A DNA stretch of 64,000 nucleotides from assembly GCA_943735955.1 (NCBI GenBank), contig OX030967.1, forward strand, positions 533,380 through 597,379. The letters run 5' to 3'. Made by a program: the position numbers and the translations under genes. The stretch comes from Piscicola geometra (Eukaryota; Annelida; Clitellata; Hirudinida; Piscicolidae). Numbering within the stretch: position 1 is the first letter of the stretch; each line of letters opens with the position of its first letter. Positions 39,801 to 44,346 of this stretch are shown here, in pieces. A model generated the notes under the pieces. The model was given only the letters and a program-made list of their open reading frames with translations. It ran no database searches and was not told the DNA's origin.

Positions 39801-41788
39801 CTTTCAGTGTTCATTGGGTTACTCTTGATGTTGCAGTTGTTGTTGCAGTTGTTGTTGCAGTTGTTGATGCAGTTGATGTTGCAGTTGATGGTGGAAGGTG
39901 GGAGTGGTTGCAAGGGGGAGTGGTTGCAAGGGGGGTGGTTGCAAGGGGGAGTGGTTGGAGGGCTACATCACAATTTTAAAATCTTGACAGGAAACTGGCA
40001 ATCAGCTCCTGAAGAGGGACATGCCCCTGTACTTTCCTTGCACTTGCAGGTGCCATCTCCGTGCATCTATCCATGCATCCATCCATGCATCCATCCATGC
40101 ATCTATCCATGCATCCATCCATCTCTCCATCCATCTATGCATCTATCCATTCATCACTCACCCACCTTTTCACCCATGCAACACCCACCCACCCATGCAA
40201 CAACCACCACCCACCCACCAGGAGCGGCTCAAACTACATGGCACGACTGAGCAGACTGCATGTGGTTGTTCCAGAAGGGGTCGACTTGCTGGTGGTGCTC
40301 AAGGTGGGGTGGTGGAGGGATGGTGGAGTGGAAGAGGAGTGGTGGAGTGGTGGAGGAGTGGTGGAGGAGTGGTGGAGTGGAAGAGGAGTGGTGGAGGGAT
40401 GGTGGAGTGGAAGAGGAGTGGTGGAGGAGTAGTGGAGTGGAAGAGGAGTGGTGGAGGAATGGAGGAGTGGAAGAGGAGTGGGGGAGTGGTGGAGGGATGG
40501 TGGAGTGGAAGAGGAGTGGTGGAGTGGTGGAAGGATGGAGGAGTGGAAGAGGAGTGGTGGTGGAGGGATAGTGGAGGGAAGGTGGATGGGTAGTGGAGGA
40601 GTGGTTGTGTGGTGGAGAAGTGGAGGAACGAGAGAGGAGAGATGGAGTTGTGGAAGTTGAGGGAAATAAGTTGAAGTTCGTTCAGTTTTGTTGGGTGGGA
40701 GGCGTGTGATGGTGTTTGCGTCAGTTTCATATCAAAAGTTTCCTCCTCAACGGCCACAACTTCCACTCTGCTCAACACTCATTCCTCCTCTCCTCTCCTC
40801 CTTCACTCCTTTTTCACTACACTACCCTCACTCACCATTTCCCATCACCACTTCCTCTCATCTCTTCCTCACTCACTCACACACCTCCTCCTCCTCCTCT
40901 CGCAGGTGAGGGTGCGACCGAACCCACCTCCATGCGCTATCTTCAGTCCAGAGAACAAACACCCGATCCCTCTGAAGCCCGGGTGGTGGGTGCTCAGACT
41001 GCCGTGAGTGGAGGAGGCTTGGACGAGCGGGTTGGCTTAGTTGGTAAGTCGTTGGACCTGCAACTTAAAGGTCGCCAGTTCGAATCCCTGTTGAGCTAAC
41101 CTATCAGATACCTTATGTATATGATGCGGTGTTTCACGACTTATGTTGTGTGAGTGGCGCCTCAGTTGCGTGCAATATAAATACGCATTATTGTTGTTAG
41201 GAGGGAGGAGGGTTCGTGAGGGTTTGTAGGGAATTGAGCAACCTATAATTTTTCTACTTTTCGTAACTGACTTTCAATAAAGCGCAGAAAATTATATTTT
41301 CTATGTTAAGTTTGATACAGACCACTCTAACAACCCTCCACAACCACCCTAACAGCCCTCCACAACCCTCCACAACCACCCTAACAACCCTCCACAACCA
41401 CCCTAACAACCCTCCACAACCACTCTAACAACCTTCCACAACCACTCTAACAACCCTCCACCTCCACTCCACAACCCTCCACCTCCACTCCACAACCCTC
41501 CACAACCACTCCACAACCCTCCTCCACAACCACTCCACCTCCACTCCACAACCCTCCACAACCCTCCTCCACAACCACTCCACCTCCACTCCACAACCCT
41601 CCTCCACAACCCTCCTCCACCTCCACTCCACAACCCTCCTCCACCACCCTCCACTACCACTCCTCCTGCTGCACAGACTGACCTACCACGACGGCAGACA
41701 CAGCCTGCACCAGCCCTCCGAAGACAGCCTCCTCGACCACTGCAAACTCCTCAGACGCTGGCTCGTCTTCATGCACGCCAAGCTGTAG
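8033..41788 (+). CDS. SMG8: SMG8, nonsense-mediated mRNA decay factor (24-exon model)
   Basis: SMG8 partners SMG9 and restrains the SMG1 kinase, which phosphorylates UPF1 in nonsense-mediated decay. Exon by exon the translation follows the animal SMG8 protein in order: G-like domain (IGKSN in place of a full P-loop), the [12 protein letters not shown] region, a helical middle, the CDCG...RDDPF motif, SSWSL, the NYLFPINL and GVEYE segments, DMPLY, and the C-terminal VVVP ... [10 protein letters not shown] block. Exons: 8033-8085, 8223-8322, 8643-8762, 8911-8992, 10215-10269, 10897-10937, 13554-13663, 14421-14512, 14749-14876, 14998-15293, 25766-25920, 26117-26204, 26618-26657, 30312-30427, 30896-31282, 32076-32151, 32815-32982, 36072-36707, 36964-37044, 37523-37638, 39991-40049, 40222-40303, 40906-41003, 41677-41788. 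The sum is 3291 nt, 1096 residues, against about 990 in human; the excess is mostly acidic inserts in exons 15 and 18. Exons 4, 16 and 17 have the least certain ends. Confidence 0.93.
8223..8322 (+). CDS. SMG8: SMG8 exon 2, G-like domain
   Basis: After the acceptor TTCTAG the frame reads [12 protein letters not shown], matching the start of the SMG8 G-like fold, where a degenerate P-loop (GxxGK) sits. It ends at GGT|GTGAGT. Confidence 0.85.
8643..8762 (+). CDS. SMG8: SMG8 exon 3
   Basis: The acceptor is CTCTGCAG. The frame [20 protein letters not shown] aligns with the 'LLQAYYSQESKVLYLLL' segment of vertebrate SMG8. The donor is CCT|GTGAGT, phase 0. Confidence 0.9.
8785..9265. repeat. (ATC/CAT)n microsatellites flanking SMG8 exon 4
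   Basis: CATCAT runs with TTC variants occupy intron 3 and the start of intron 4, interrupted only by exon 4 at 8911-8992. Poly-His/Ser/Ile reading frames over them are composition effects. Confidence 0.9.
8911..8992 (+). CDS. SMG8: SMG8 exon 4
   Basis: The acceptor ACGACAG is followed by [20 protein letters not shown] and ISHLVLV. The phase of exon 5 requires the exon to end at GTCA|GTCCTT, a weak donor; a better-looking donor four bases earlier (CTC|GTCAGT) breaks the frame. Confidence 0.8.
9350..9465. repeat. (GGAT)n tetranucleotide repeat
   Basis: Imperfect GGAT/GGAATGGAT units in SMG8 intron 4, abutting the retrotransposon fragment. A second GGAT array lies at 10028-10190 in the same intron. 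Confidence 0.9.
9465..9690 (+). mobile_element. CR1/L2-like retrotransposon 3' end fragment
   Basis: The frame reads [20 protein letters not shown], then [20 protein letters not shown] and [18 protein letters not shown]. This is the typical C-terminus of CR1/L2-clade reverse transcriptases. It lies in SMG8 intron 4 on the sense strand, and the upstream part of the element is missing. Confidence 0.75.
9803..9871. repeat. (TA)n microsatellite
   Basis: About 34 uninterrupted TA units in SMG8 intron 4. Confidence 0.95.
9962..10016 (+). mobile_element. SINE family B tail fragment
   Basis: AAGTGGTCTCGAAGCCAGTC and GGGTTTACGCC match the 3' body of the SINE at 45253-45420. The tRNA-like head is absent. 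Confidence 0.55.
10028..10190. repeat. (GGAT)n repeat before SMG8 exon 5
   Basis: Imperfect GGAT units ending about 25 bp before the exon 5 acceptor. Confidence 0.9.
10215..10269 (+). CDS. SMG8: SMG8 exon 5
   Basis: [18 protein letters not shown] matches the conserved 'SFDITYDRVFRALDGLR' helix. The acceptor is AAATGCAG and the donor CTCAG|GTCACC. Confidence 0.9.
10270..10546. repeat. (CTCTCTGT)n array starting at the intron 5 donor
   Basis: Units of CTCTCTGT with a CTCTGTCG variant begin about six bases after the donor CTCAG|GTCACC. The array is a long pyrimidine-rich run inside the intron. Confidence 0.9.
10560..10765. repeat. CTGCCTGCTTGTTG-type minisatellite
   Basis: Imperfect tandem copies of TGCCTGCTTGTTGTC follow the CTCTCTGT array in SMG8 intron 5. 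A GATGAT run (10766-10890) then leads up to exon 6. Confidence 0.85.
10897..10937 (+). CDS. SMG8: SMG8 exon 6 (41 nt)
   Basis: This short exon encodes [13 protein letters not shown] between TTTGGCAG and GCAG|GTGAAA. It aligns with the 'VLPLLKTAIKDCP' segment, and both junction phases fit. Confidence 0.85.
11028..11722. repeat. 35-bp minisatellite, about 20 copies
   Basis: The unit contains GATGGCAACCAGTCTTTGCA and varies mainly as CCTGTT/CCCGTT. It lies in SMG8 intron 6. The unit lacks all six stop trinucleotides counted on both strands, so all six frames are open for about 230 codons. Confidence 0.95.
11895..12924. mobile_element. Non-autonomous hAT-type element with perfect 8-bp target duplication
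   Basis: The 1030-bp element starts TAGAGACCGACCGAAA and ends with the inverted form GGTCTCTA. It is flanked on both sides by GTTCACAG (11887-11894 and 12925-12932). An 8-bp duplication is the hAT signature. Both ends are built of TTCGGCCGAAA subterminal repeats, and the interior holds a roughly 130-bp sequence present twice. It is inserted inside the dimerisation-domain codons of the family 2 hAT at 11740-13338. A second copy lies at 56912-57916. Confidence 0.92.
12594..12646 (-). mobile_element. Very short CR1/L2 3' tail insertion
   Basis: CAATCAATCAATC followed by TCTATAGCGCTCTTTCCTC is the 3' tail seen in the retrotransposon fragments near 6230 and 61850. It interrupts the hAT-type element at a place where the other copy (near 57245) is uninterrupted, so it is an extreme 5' truncation of about 50 bp. 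Confidence 0.6.
13554..13663 (+). CDS. SMG8: SMG8 exon 7
   Basis: After CCGACAG the frame gives [17 protein letters not shown], close to the conserved 'DWKLNCRPCPPRLLFLF'. Six GCT codons encode a poly-Ala run. The donor is CAA|GTATGC. The acceptor 11 bases downstream (GTGCAG) would break phase with exon 6. Confidence 0.9.
13840..14377. repeat. CAACTACTACCACCACCA-type minisatellite in SMG8 intron 7
   Basis: Imperfect copies of a 23-bp unit, with a longer higher-order unit of about 61 bp in the second half. It is C-rich on the sense strand and ends about 40 bp before exon 8. Confidence 0.9.
14421..14512 (+). CDS. SMG8: SMG8 exon 8
   Basis: [19 protein letters not shown] matches the 'ALEDQIYRIFRKSRVLTN' helix. 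The acceptor is AACGACAG. The donor ATCAG|GTGCTG is also the first unit of the intron 8 minisatellite. Confidence 0.95.
14513..14690. repeat. 15-bp minisatellite beginning exactly at the SMG8 intron 8 donor
   Basis: The unit GTGCTGGCTGCYTGT repeats about 12 times, and the first copy is the donor site itself (ATCAG|GTGCTGG). Confidence 0.95.
14749..14876 (+). CDS. SMG8: SMG8 exon 9
   Basis: [20 protein letters not shown] is the most diagnostic SMG8 match in the window ('LFTVPANQAFVYIVPGS' in vertebrates). The acceptor is CTCCCAG and the donor ACCG|GTACCT. Confidence 0.97.
14998..15293 (+). CDS. SMG8: SMG8 exon 10
   Basis: A lineage-specific Asn/His/Pro-rich linker (repeats of NHPA/NHTS) precedes the conserved [19 protein letters not shown]. 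The donor TTCCAG|GTGGGT opens directly into the G-rich array of intron 10, which carries many copies of the same donor sequence. Confidence 0.95.
15294..17520. repeat. 19-bp G-rich minisatellite starting at the SMG8 intron 10 donor
   Basis: About 2.2 kb of GGTGGGTGGGTGCCTTSTT units starts at the first intron base. About 15 copies of the variant TTCCAGGTGGGTGGG repeat the genuine donor sequence of exon 10. G-runs of up to 13 occur in the variant units. Long Gly/Trp/Val/Cys frames here are not genes. Confidence 0.95.
17578..25755. repeat. 8.2-kb CCACTGCA / CACCACCA satellite-like array with higher-order structure
   Basis: The array is built from CACCACCACTGCA blocks of slightly varied length. 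Rare markers show higher-order duplication: the ACCATTGCAACC block recurs near 17950, 19375 and 22035, and the TGCTTCACCACC block near 20384 and 23452. The sense strand lacks stops in one frame for 6.7 kb because the repeat has almost no TAA, TAG or TGA. It ends about 20 bp before the exon 11 acceptor. Confidence 0.95.
25766..25920 (+). CDS. SMG8: SMG8 exon 11
   Basis: [19 protein letters not shown] and the later MHLEEQFSH match the 'TYQKWISAASKLY ... DIDTKFSENRC' region. The acceptor CACCTCAG lies about 20 bases after the last CCACTGCA repeat unit. The donor is ACAA|GTCTGT. Confidence 0.92.
25921..26055. repeat. (GT)n-rich run starting at the SMG8 intron 11 donor
   Basis: GTCTGTCGCTGTGTG and GTGTGTGT blocks follow the donor immediately and fill most of this 196-bp intron. 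Confidence 0.9.
26117..26204 (+). CDS. SMG8: SMG8 exon 12
   Basis: [20 protein letters not shown] and YTSVLHVQK match the conserved 'CQKALPMAHSAYQSNLPHNYT'. The donor is CAGAAG|GTCAGG. Confidence 0.95.
26205..26425. repeat. GGAGGTGAGGT array starting at the SMG8 intron 12 donor
   Basis: GGTGGAGGTGAG units begin within ten bases of the donor CAGAAG|GTCAGG. Many units contain AGGTGAGGT, an excellent donor-like sequence. Confidence 0.9.
26618..26657 (+). CDS. SMG8: SMG8 exon 13 (40 nt)
   Basis: [13 protein letters not shown] aligns with 'LAQALRVYSQHAR'. It lies between CACGCAG and CGAG|GTCTCC. The leftover G joins exon 14 in phase. Confidence 0.9.
26660..27345. other. Unique part of SMG8 intron 13
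   Basis: AT-rich sequence with a TTATACGTCATCTATTTT motif repeated about six times (26715-26880). It also contains a SINE-family A tail fragment at 27003-27045 (TTGCGTGCCTTGGCGCATTA). Confidence 0.6.
27346..28612. repeat. (ATTC/ATCC)n tetranucleotide array, 1.3 kb
   Basis: Mixed CATT/CATC tetranucleotides in SMG8 intron 13, with larger internal duplications such as the ATTAATTAATTCATCAATCC block near 27735 and 28495. Confidence 0.95.
28697..29800. repeat. 25-bp minisatellite, about 44 copies
   Basis: The unit contains CATTTCGGAAGCAAGCGGTT and varies almost only as TTGTCTC/TTGCCTC. It has no stop trinucleotide on either strand, so all six frames are open for about 390 codons. It lies in SMG8 intron 13. 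Confidence 0.97.
30312..30427 (+). CDS. SMG8: SMG8 exon 14
   Basis: [19 protein letters not shown] and [17 protein letters not shown] match 'HKYAMQLHEDCYKFWSNG' and the 'CVHKFH' end in order. The donor is CACAAG|GTGTCC. Confidence 0.95.
30440..30885. repeat. Two adjoining minisatellites of about 31 and 36 bp
   Basis: ATCATGCCTCCATTCATT repeats about ten times, then CATTAAACGATGCATGCTTG repeats four times, up to about ten bases before the exon 15 acceptor. Confidence 0.92.
30896..31282 (+). CDS. SMG8: SMG8 exon 15, with acidic insert and CDCG motif
   Basis: The exon starts [15 protein letters not shown], passes through about 60 residues of Asp/Gly-rich sequence encoded by GATGATGAT-type repeats, and ends with the conserved [20 protein letters not shown]. 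The Cys motif and DDPF are SMG8 signatures. The acidic run is an in-frame microsatellite expansion absent from the vertebrate protein. The donor is GTCAAG|GTGGGT. Confidence 0.95.
31283..31530. repeat. GGGTGAGTGG array starting at the SMG8 intron 15 donor
   Basis: GTGGGTGTGGGGGGGTGG leads into GTGGGTGAGTGGTTGAGTGG units. Many copies of GGTGAGTGG resemble perfect donor cores. The intron then switches to a C-rich array at 31790. Confidence 0.92.
31790..32070. repeat. C-rich ACC/ACT/ATC array at the 3' end of SMG8 intron 15
   Basis: CACCACCACTATCATCACCA-type sequence runs to the acceptor of exon 16. At 31918-31936 it contains a copy of the acceptor plus first codons of exon 16 (GACAGGACGCCAACCAC). 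Confidence 0.9.
32076..32151 (+). CDS. SMG8: SMG8 exon 16
   Basis: [20 protein letters not shown] matches 'ANYDFYQLLEEKCCGKLDH'. A stop codon lies four codons past the chosen end, so the exon must close inside the first unit of the 26-bp repeat. GACT|GTTGGT fits the phase of exon 17 but is a weak donor. Confidence 0.85.
32152..32670. repeat. 26-bp minisatellite that begins in the last codons of SMG8 exon 16
   Basis: The unit contains TGCTGATGATGATGCTTGAC and GTTGG, about 20 copies. The first copy overlaps the exon end and its donor, so each unit carries a version of that junction. Confidence 0.93.
32815..32982 (+). CDS. SMG8: SMG8 exon 17 (tentative)
   Basis: The acceptor ATTTCAG and donor CGCTG|GTCAGT enclose 168 nt. 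The chosen frame is Arg/Glu/Lys-rich and ends [12 protein letters not shown], and phase closes on both sides. There is no clear homology because this is the poorly conserved linker of SMG8. Confidence 0.5.
33111..34311 (+). mobile_element. hAT element, family 1, 1201 bp, full-length but dead
   Basis: The ends read TAGCGCTGTGCTC at the left and, inverted, TAGAGCTGTTCCCC at the right. The flanks are ATTTATAT and ATTTATAG, an almost perfect 8-bp target duplication. The interior matches the minus-strand copy at 5244-6118, including the hAT C-terminal [24 protein letters not shown] codons near 33880-33985 with disrupted frames. Subterminal TTAACGCATTT repeats are prominent. It lies in SMG8 intron 17. 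Confidence 0.85.
34312..35450. other. Unassigned part of SMG8 intron 17
   Basis: AT-rich sequence. A minus-strand frame at 34771-34998 reads [20 protein letters not shown] and looks protein-like, but I could not assign it and it has no extension on either side. It may be another transposon relic. Confidence 0.3.
35455..35930. repeat. 24-bp minisatellite with 12-bp half units
   Basis: CACATATGCGAGTTCAAATG repeats about 20 times, with occasional loss or gain of the CACATATGCAAG or GAGTTCAAATGC half. It lies in SMG8 intron 17, about 140 bp before exon 18. Confidence 0.95.
36072..36707 (+). CDS. SMG8: SMG8 exon 18, long acidic linker and SSWSL motif
   Basis: The exon begins after GGAACAG. It carries a KRK-rich start, then about 150 residues of Asp/Glu runs encoded by GAG and GAT repeats, and ends with the conserved [17 protein letters not shown]. 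The donor is AAAGAG|GTTCGA. The vertebrate protein has a much less acidic linker here. Confidence 0.85.
36725..36955. repeat. CATCCATTTTTAATCTATCC repeat and CCAT microsatellite
   Basis: Three copies of a 32-bp unit and then imperfect CCAT/CATT repeats fill SMG8 intron 18. Confidence 0.9.
36964..37044 (+). CDS. SMG8: SMG8 exon 19
   Basis: [19 protein letters not shown] matches the 'DQQGFIPGTNYLMPWDIVI' segment. The acceptor is CCCACAG and the donor ACCTG|GTCACT, with phase 1 on both sides. Confidence 0.93.
37057..37520. repeat. (CA)n-rich array reaching the SMG8 exon 20 acceptor
   Basis: Imperfect ACACAC with GACACA and GCATAC variants fills almost all of intron 19, up to ATACAG at the acceptor. 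It is internally duplicated; ACACAAATTTAA recurs near 37222 and 37424. Confidence 0.93.
37523..37638 (+). CDS. SMG8: SMG8 exon 20
   Basis: [19 protein letters not shown] matches 'ARAFVGFEYEDSRGRRFMC'. The donor TTCAAG|GTGGGT is followed at once by a GTGGGTGGAGTGGAGG array. Confidence 0.95.
37639..37778. repeat. GTGGGTGGAGTGGAGG array starting at the SMG8 intron 20 donor
   Basis: About seven imperfect units of GGGTGGGTGGAGTGGAGG begin at the first base of the intron. Confidence 0.9.
37781..37855 (+). mobile_element. tRNA-derived SINE head, family C
   Basis: GGAATAGTTAGCGGTTAAAC provides an A-box-like region and GGGTTCGATTCC a B box about 45 bp later. It is tRNA-like but lacks a body, and it abuts the 3' end of an antisense LINE. 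I treat it as a SINE relic rather than a working tRNA gene, since it does not fold into four clean arms. Confidence 0.5.
37803..38815 (-). mobile_element. I/Jockey-like non-LTR retrotransposon fragment, reverse transcriptase
   Basis: On the minus strand [20 protein letters not shown] and [14 protein letters not shown] are the palm motifs. After a frameshift, [40 protein letters not shown] and [20 protein letters not shown] give the thumb. The YADD catalytic box is intact, but the frame is broken once and the 5' part is missing. It lies in SMG8 intron 20, antisense. Confidence 0.88.
38816..39040 (-). mobile_element. 3' end fragment of a second I/Jockey-like copy
   Basis: It encodes the end of the zinc-knuckle region ([10 protein letters not shown], then in another frame [20 protein letters not shown] and [17 protein letters not shown]), followed by an AAC-type tail at 38805-38825. 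It parallels the longer copy at 39123-39773. Confidence 0.8.
39123..39773 (-). mobile_element. I/Jockey-like 3' end, RNase H domain and zinc knuckle
   Basis: [14 protein letters not shown] and [20 protein letters not shown] are RNase H motifs, with catalytic Asp residues in DCK and [25 protein letters not shown] is the terminal CCHC-like knuckle. The frame is open for 216 codons and is followed by a CAA-rich tail (39050-39122). Only the 3' third of the element remains. Confidence 0.88.
39826..39890. repeat. GTTGTTGCA repeat, probably another LINE tail
   Basis: GATGTTGCAGTTGTTGTTGC units resemble the CAA-type tails of the neighbouring LINE ends and may mark a third insertion. Confidence 0.6.
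39991..40049 (+). CDS. SMG8: SMG8 exon 21
   Basis: [16 protein letters not shown] matches 'ALKALNSDMPLYILSSS'. The acceptor is CTTGACAG and the donor TGCAG|GTGCCA. Confidence 0.93.
40060..40220. repeat. CATCCATGCATC array, C-rich at the 3' end of SMG8 intron 21
   Basis: CCATGCATCCATC units change to CCACCCACCCATG units that run to the exon 22 acceptor. Confidence 0.88.
40222..40303 (+). CDS. SMG8: SMG8 exon 22
   Basis: [20 protein letters not shown] matches 'HYAQLMRLFVVVPDAPLQI'. The acceptor is CCACCAG and the donor CTCAAG|GTGGGG. Confidence 0.95.
40304..40620. repeat. GGTGGAGTGGAAGAGGAGT array starting at the SMG8 intron 22 donor
   Basis: G-rich units start at the first intron base. The opposite end of the intron is a CTCACTCACACACCTCCTCC pyrimidine-rich stretch. 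Confidence 0.92.
40906..41003 (+). CDS. SMG8: SMG8 exon 23
   Basis: [20 protein letters not shown] and WWVLRL match 'PPPCPVFYPEKQEITLPPDG' and 'LWVLRF'. The acceptor is CTCGCAG and the donor TGCC|GTGAGT. Confidence 0.96.
41025..41201 (+). mobile_element. tRNA-derived SINE, family A
   Basis: GAGCGGGTTGGCTTAGTTGG carries the A box and CCAGTTCGAATCCCTG the B box, 35-40 bp apart. The body has ATGATGCGGTGTTTC and GTGGCGCCTCAGTTGCGTGC. Related copies are at 56515 and 62216 (+), 53400 (-) and a tail at 27003. It lies just inside SMG8 intron 23. Confidence 0.85.
41330..41660. repeat. CCACAACCCTCCAC array at the 3' end of SMG8 intron 23
   Basis: C-rich units (AACCCTCCACAACCACCC, then CCACCTCCACTCCACAACCC) run to about 15 bases before the exon 24 acceptor. 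Confidence 0.92.
41677..41788 (+). CDS. SMG8: SMG8 exon 24 (stop codon)
   Basis: [20 protein letters not shown] and [16 protein letters not shown] end at TAG 41786-41788. This matches the position and length of the SMG8 C-terminus ('FPYAYVTERG ... YKVLRGVLKAV'). Confidence 0.93.
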
Positions 41789-42083
41789 TCGGTGTGGCAG
41801 TGCTGCTGCTGGTGCTGGTGGCGTGGTGATGATGACGTGGTGATGGTGGTGGTGATGATGATGATGACGTGCTGGGGGTGGTGGGGATGATGATGATGAT
41901 GACGTGGTGATGACATCGTCGTGTTTGTTTTTGTGGGTGGTGGTACTGGCGATGGTAATTTAGTGAAGGCTGCAATGGTGGGGAGTGAGGTTATGATGAT
42001 GATGCTTGTAAGGGGGCTTGTAGTGACCCAAAGGTGCTTGTGGAGTAGTGGTTCAGGCATGATTTTTGGCTTTGGTTGCTGTG

Positions 42084-42182
42084 AATAAATAATTTTTTTA
42101 AGTAAAGTGAAATTCTTATAAAAAAAAAGACTTGTCAATTCATTAAAAATAAACGGTTCGCTTATAATTTTCACGTCAATAA
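42084..42182 (+). promoter_or_regulatory. Candidate SMG8 polyadenylation signals
   Basis: AATAAA occurs about 295 bp after the stop codon (42084) and again near 42178. Either is at a reasonable distance for a 3' UTR that includes the GATGATGAT run at 41825-41905. Confidence 0.35.
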
Positions 42183-42622
42183 ATGCTTTATTGGAGTGAT
42201 GGCATGGTCGAACTCAACATCCATTCGAGGCCAGCTGTCGAGAAACTAAAAATGACGTGAGTAAACTGATTATCTGCTGCGACTGGACGTTCCCAATTGG
42301 GAGCAAACATACAGTCTCACCAGGCGCAGGAAGCAAGCGAATATGAAGCGATCTCATGCTTTATTTATTCATTAGAAGGTTTGTTTAATCATTCCGTGCG
42401 TTATTTCCGCTTTCGACACTTTTTTCATTACATACCAGTAGTTCAAAAACAGTGAATTTCAAAAATGTTAAGTGTTAAAATTTTTTTGAGTGCCATCTAG
42501 CAACAAGAAACTTTCAAGTTGTCAACTTTTAGTATTTCAAAGAGGCCTCATTATAGTTCCTTTTCAGAAAGAGATTTTAATCGTAACTTTGCTTCAAGTA
42601 TCATTGTTTTACCCTTTTATTG

Positions 42623-42680
42623 GCACAACCACTATAGAGGTCGAAAGACCTGCGTTGGTTTGAACTGCTTAAACCAGTTT
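42623..42680. repeat. Short dispersed repeat also found at 56748-56800
   Basis: ACCACTATAGAGGTCGAAAG followed by ACCTGCGTTGG matches ACCATTATAGAGGTCAAAAG followed by ATCAACGTTG in the hAT element at 55757-58339. It is probably part of a SINE or of the hAT element itself. Confidence 0.45.
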
Positions 42681-42824
42681 TTTTAACACTTTTGAAGCAA
42701 CAGACCCCTTTTTATAGTCTCCACGGCCCACTTACACCAAACATGAAAACGGGAAAGCAATATCTAACTGAAATTCTAAATTAATGCAGTAATAGTCATC
42801 AGTAATGAGACGTGTGAGTTTTTG

Positions 42825-44338
42825 GGTTGTTCTCGCTTGGAGACCCCCGCCTTCATACAAACATATACCCATACATTTATAAGTAGTTTGATTGGCCGAG
42901 CGTTAATATATGCATGACTTTGATTGGTCACTACTTATGTAAAAACATGACTAAAACATATATTACGCAGCTTTAAGATTAACATTTTATAGCTAACGGC
43001 ACTGTTTATTTACTAATATCAGCTGATGTATGTAAGACATGAAAATAATGATAAATAAAAGCGGCCATTTTTTTTAAATCTTTCGGTAACTATTTGATAC
43101 GAGATATATCGTAAAATGAACAAGAATTATGGCTTATTTACTTCTAGAATATGACCTGAATGAAAAAGATAGAAACAATCAAAGTCGAAAAAATTTCATC
43201 GAAATGATTTATTGCTCTAATAATTAGAGTCTAATATGCAGCATATCCTTTGCAGCTTTAACAAATTAAAATCTGTTCACAGTCGTTTGAAAATTAAGTT
43301 TTTACCACTTTATTAAACTCGATATGATAAAAATGTAAAAATATTGTGAAATTGTTCACTAAAAAAATGTTGGCATAATATTGGTCAGAGGACTAAAAGT
43401 CATCAGCATGTTTTACTAATAAAACGTGGGTAGATGTTTCATAATTTTAAAGTATTTTCTTTTGCTTATCAGCAGTCAGAATATTTCTTCTTGGATAGTC
43501 CTGACATGTTTTATTTTAAATCTTCTTTTTATCAATGTCAGCTACCATGATACAAAATAGGTGGTTAAATTAAGTTGATAATGGGTTTGAAAATATTATA
43601 GAACAGTGTCATAATGTTGAAAAAAAGACCTATTTCACTGTTAGTGGGCAAGTCACTTCAAAACCCAACAGGCCATAGGCTGCTCCATTCTCTTGACTGA
43701 TCTCTTTTGCTTCTGCTGGTGCACATGGAATGTGCTTGGTTTTCTTTAGCTCAAATCTCTTCTAGCCCTTTGTATTTTGTTTCTATTGAATGAGTGAGAA
43801 TGAATAAGCCTTATTCAATAAGGAAGGAACATACTCTCTCAGTGGGATGGTTTTCGAGAATAAAAACAATTGATGCACTATCTTTTACGTGAAATACTTA
43901 ATAATAGGTTTTTATTACCTTCAATTAAGTTTAAACTTTTAAAAATTAAGTTTTACGTGAAATACTTAATAATTGGTAAAATAGAATATTTTAAATTTAT
44001 AAGATATTTTTCACCATATTACTAGTAAAACATTTTTAATAAATTAAAAAATATTATGTGAAATTTTTCAATAAAAAAGTTGTTGCATAATATTGGTCAG
44101 AGCACTAAATGTCATAGGCAAAATTTAAATTATTTTATTTTGCCTATTTGCATTACCACACAGCTATTTAAACATTGGAAACTTGTCTTCAATAATTGTT
44201 ATGGATGTGTGCTTGTGTGTATGTGCATTTTATGTTTGGTGGACTAATCAAATACATGCATACTAATCAACGCTGGGCCAATCAAACTATATGAGTATAT
44301 GTTTGTATGAAGGCGGGGGTCTACAAGCGAGAGCATCC
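42825..44338. mobile_element. 1514-bp inverted-repeat DNA element with 8-bp target duplication
   Basis: The left end reads GGTTGTTCTCGCTTGGAGAC and the right end, inverted, GGATGCTCTCGCTTGTAGAC. Both continue with CCCCGCCTTCATACAAACAT, so the inverted repeats exceed 40 bp. AGTTTTTG flanks both sides (42817-42824 and 44339-44346). The interior is AT-rich with no coding frame, and a GCATAATATTGGTCAGAG block occurs twice (near 43373 and 44090). It is a non-autonomous element; the 8-bp duplication suggests hAT or a relative. Confidence 0.85.
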
Positions 44339-44346
44339 AGTTTTTG

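Noticed and set aside
41025..41100. A functional tRNA gene
   Set aside because: A and B boxes are present, but the acceptor and anticodon arms do not pair cleanly, and the same head with a shared non-tRNA body occurs at several loci, which is the pattern of a SINE.
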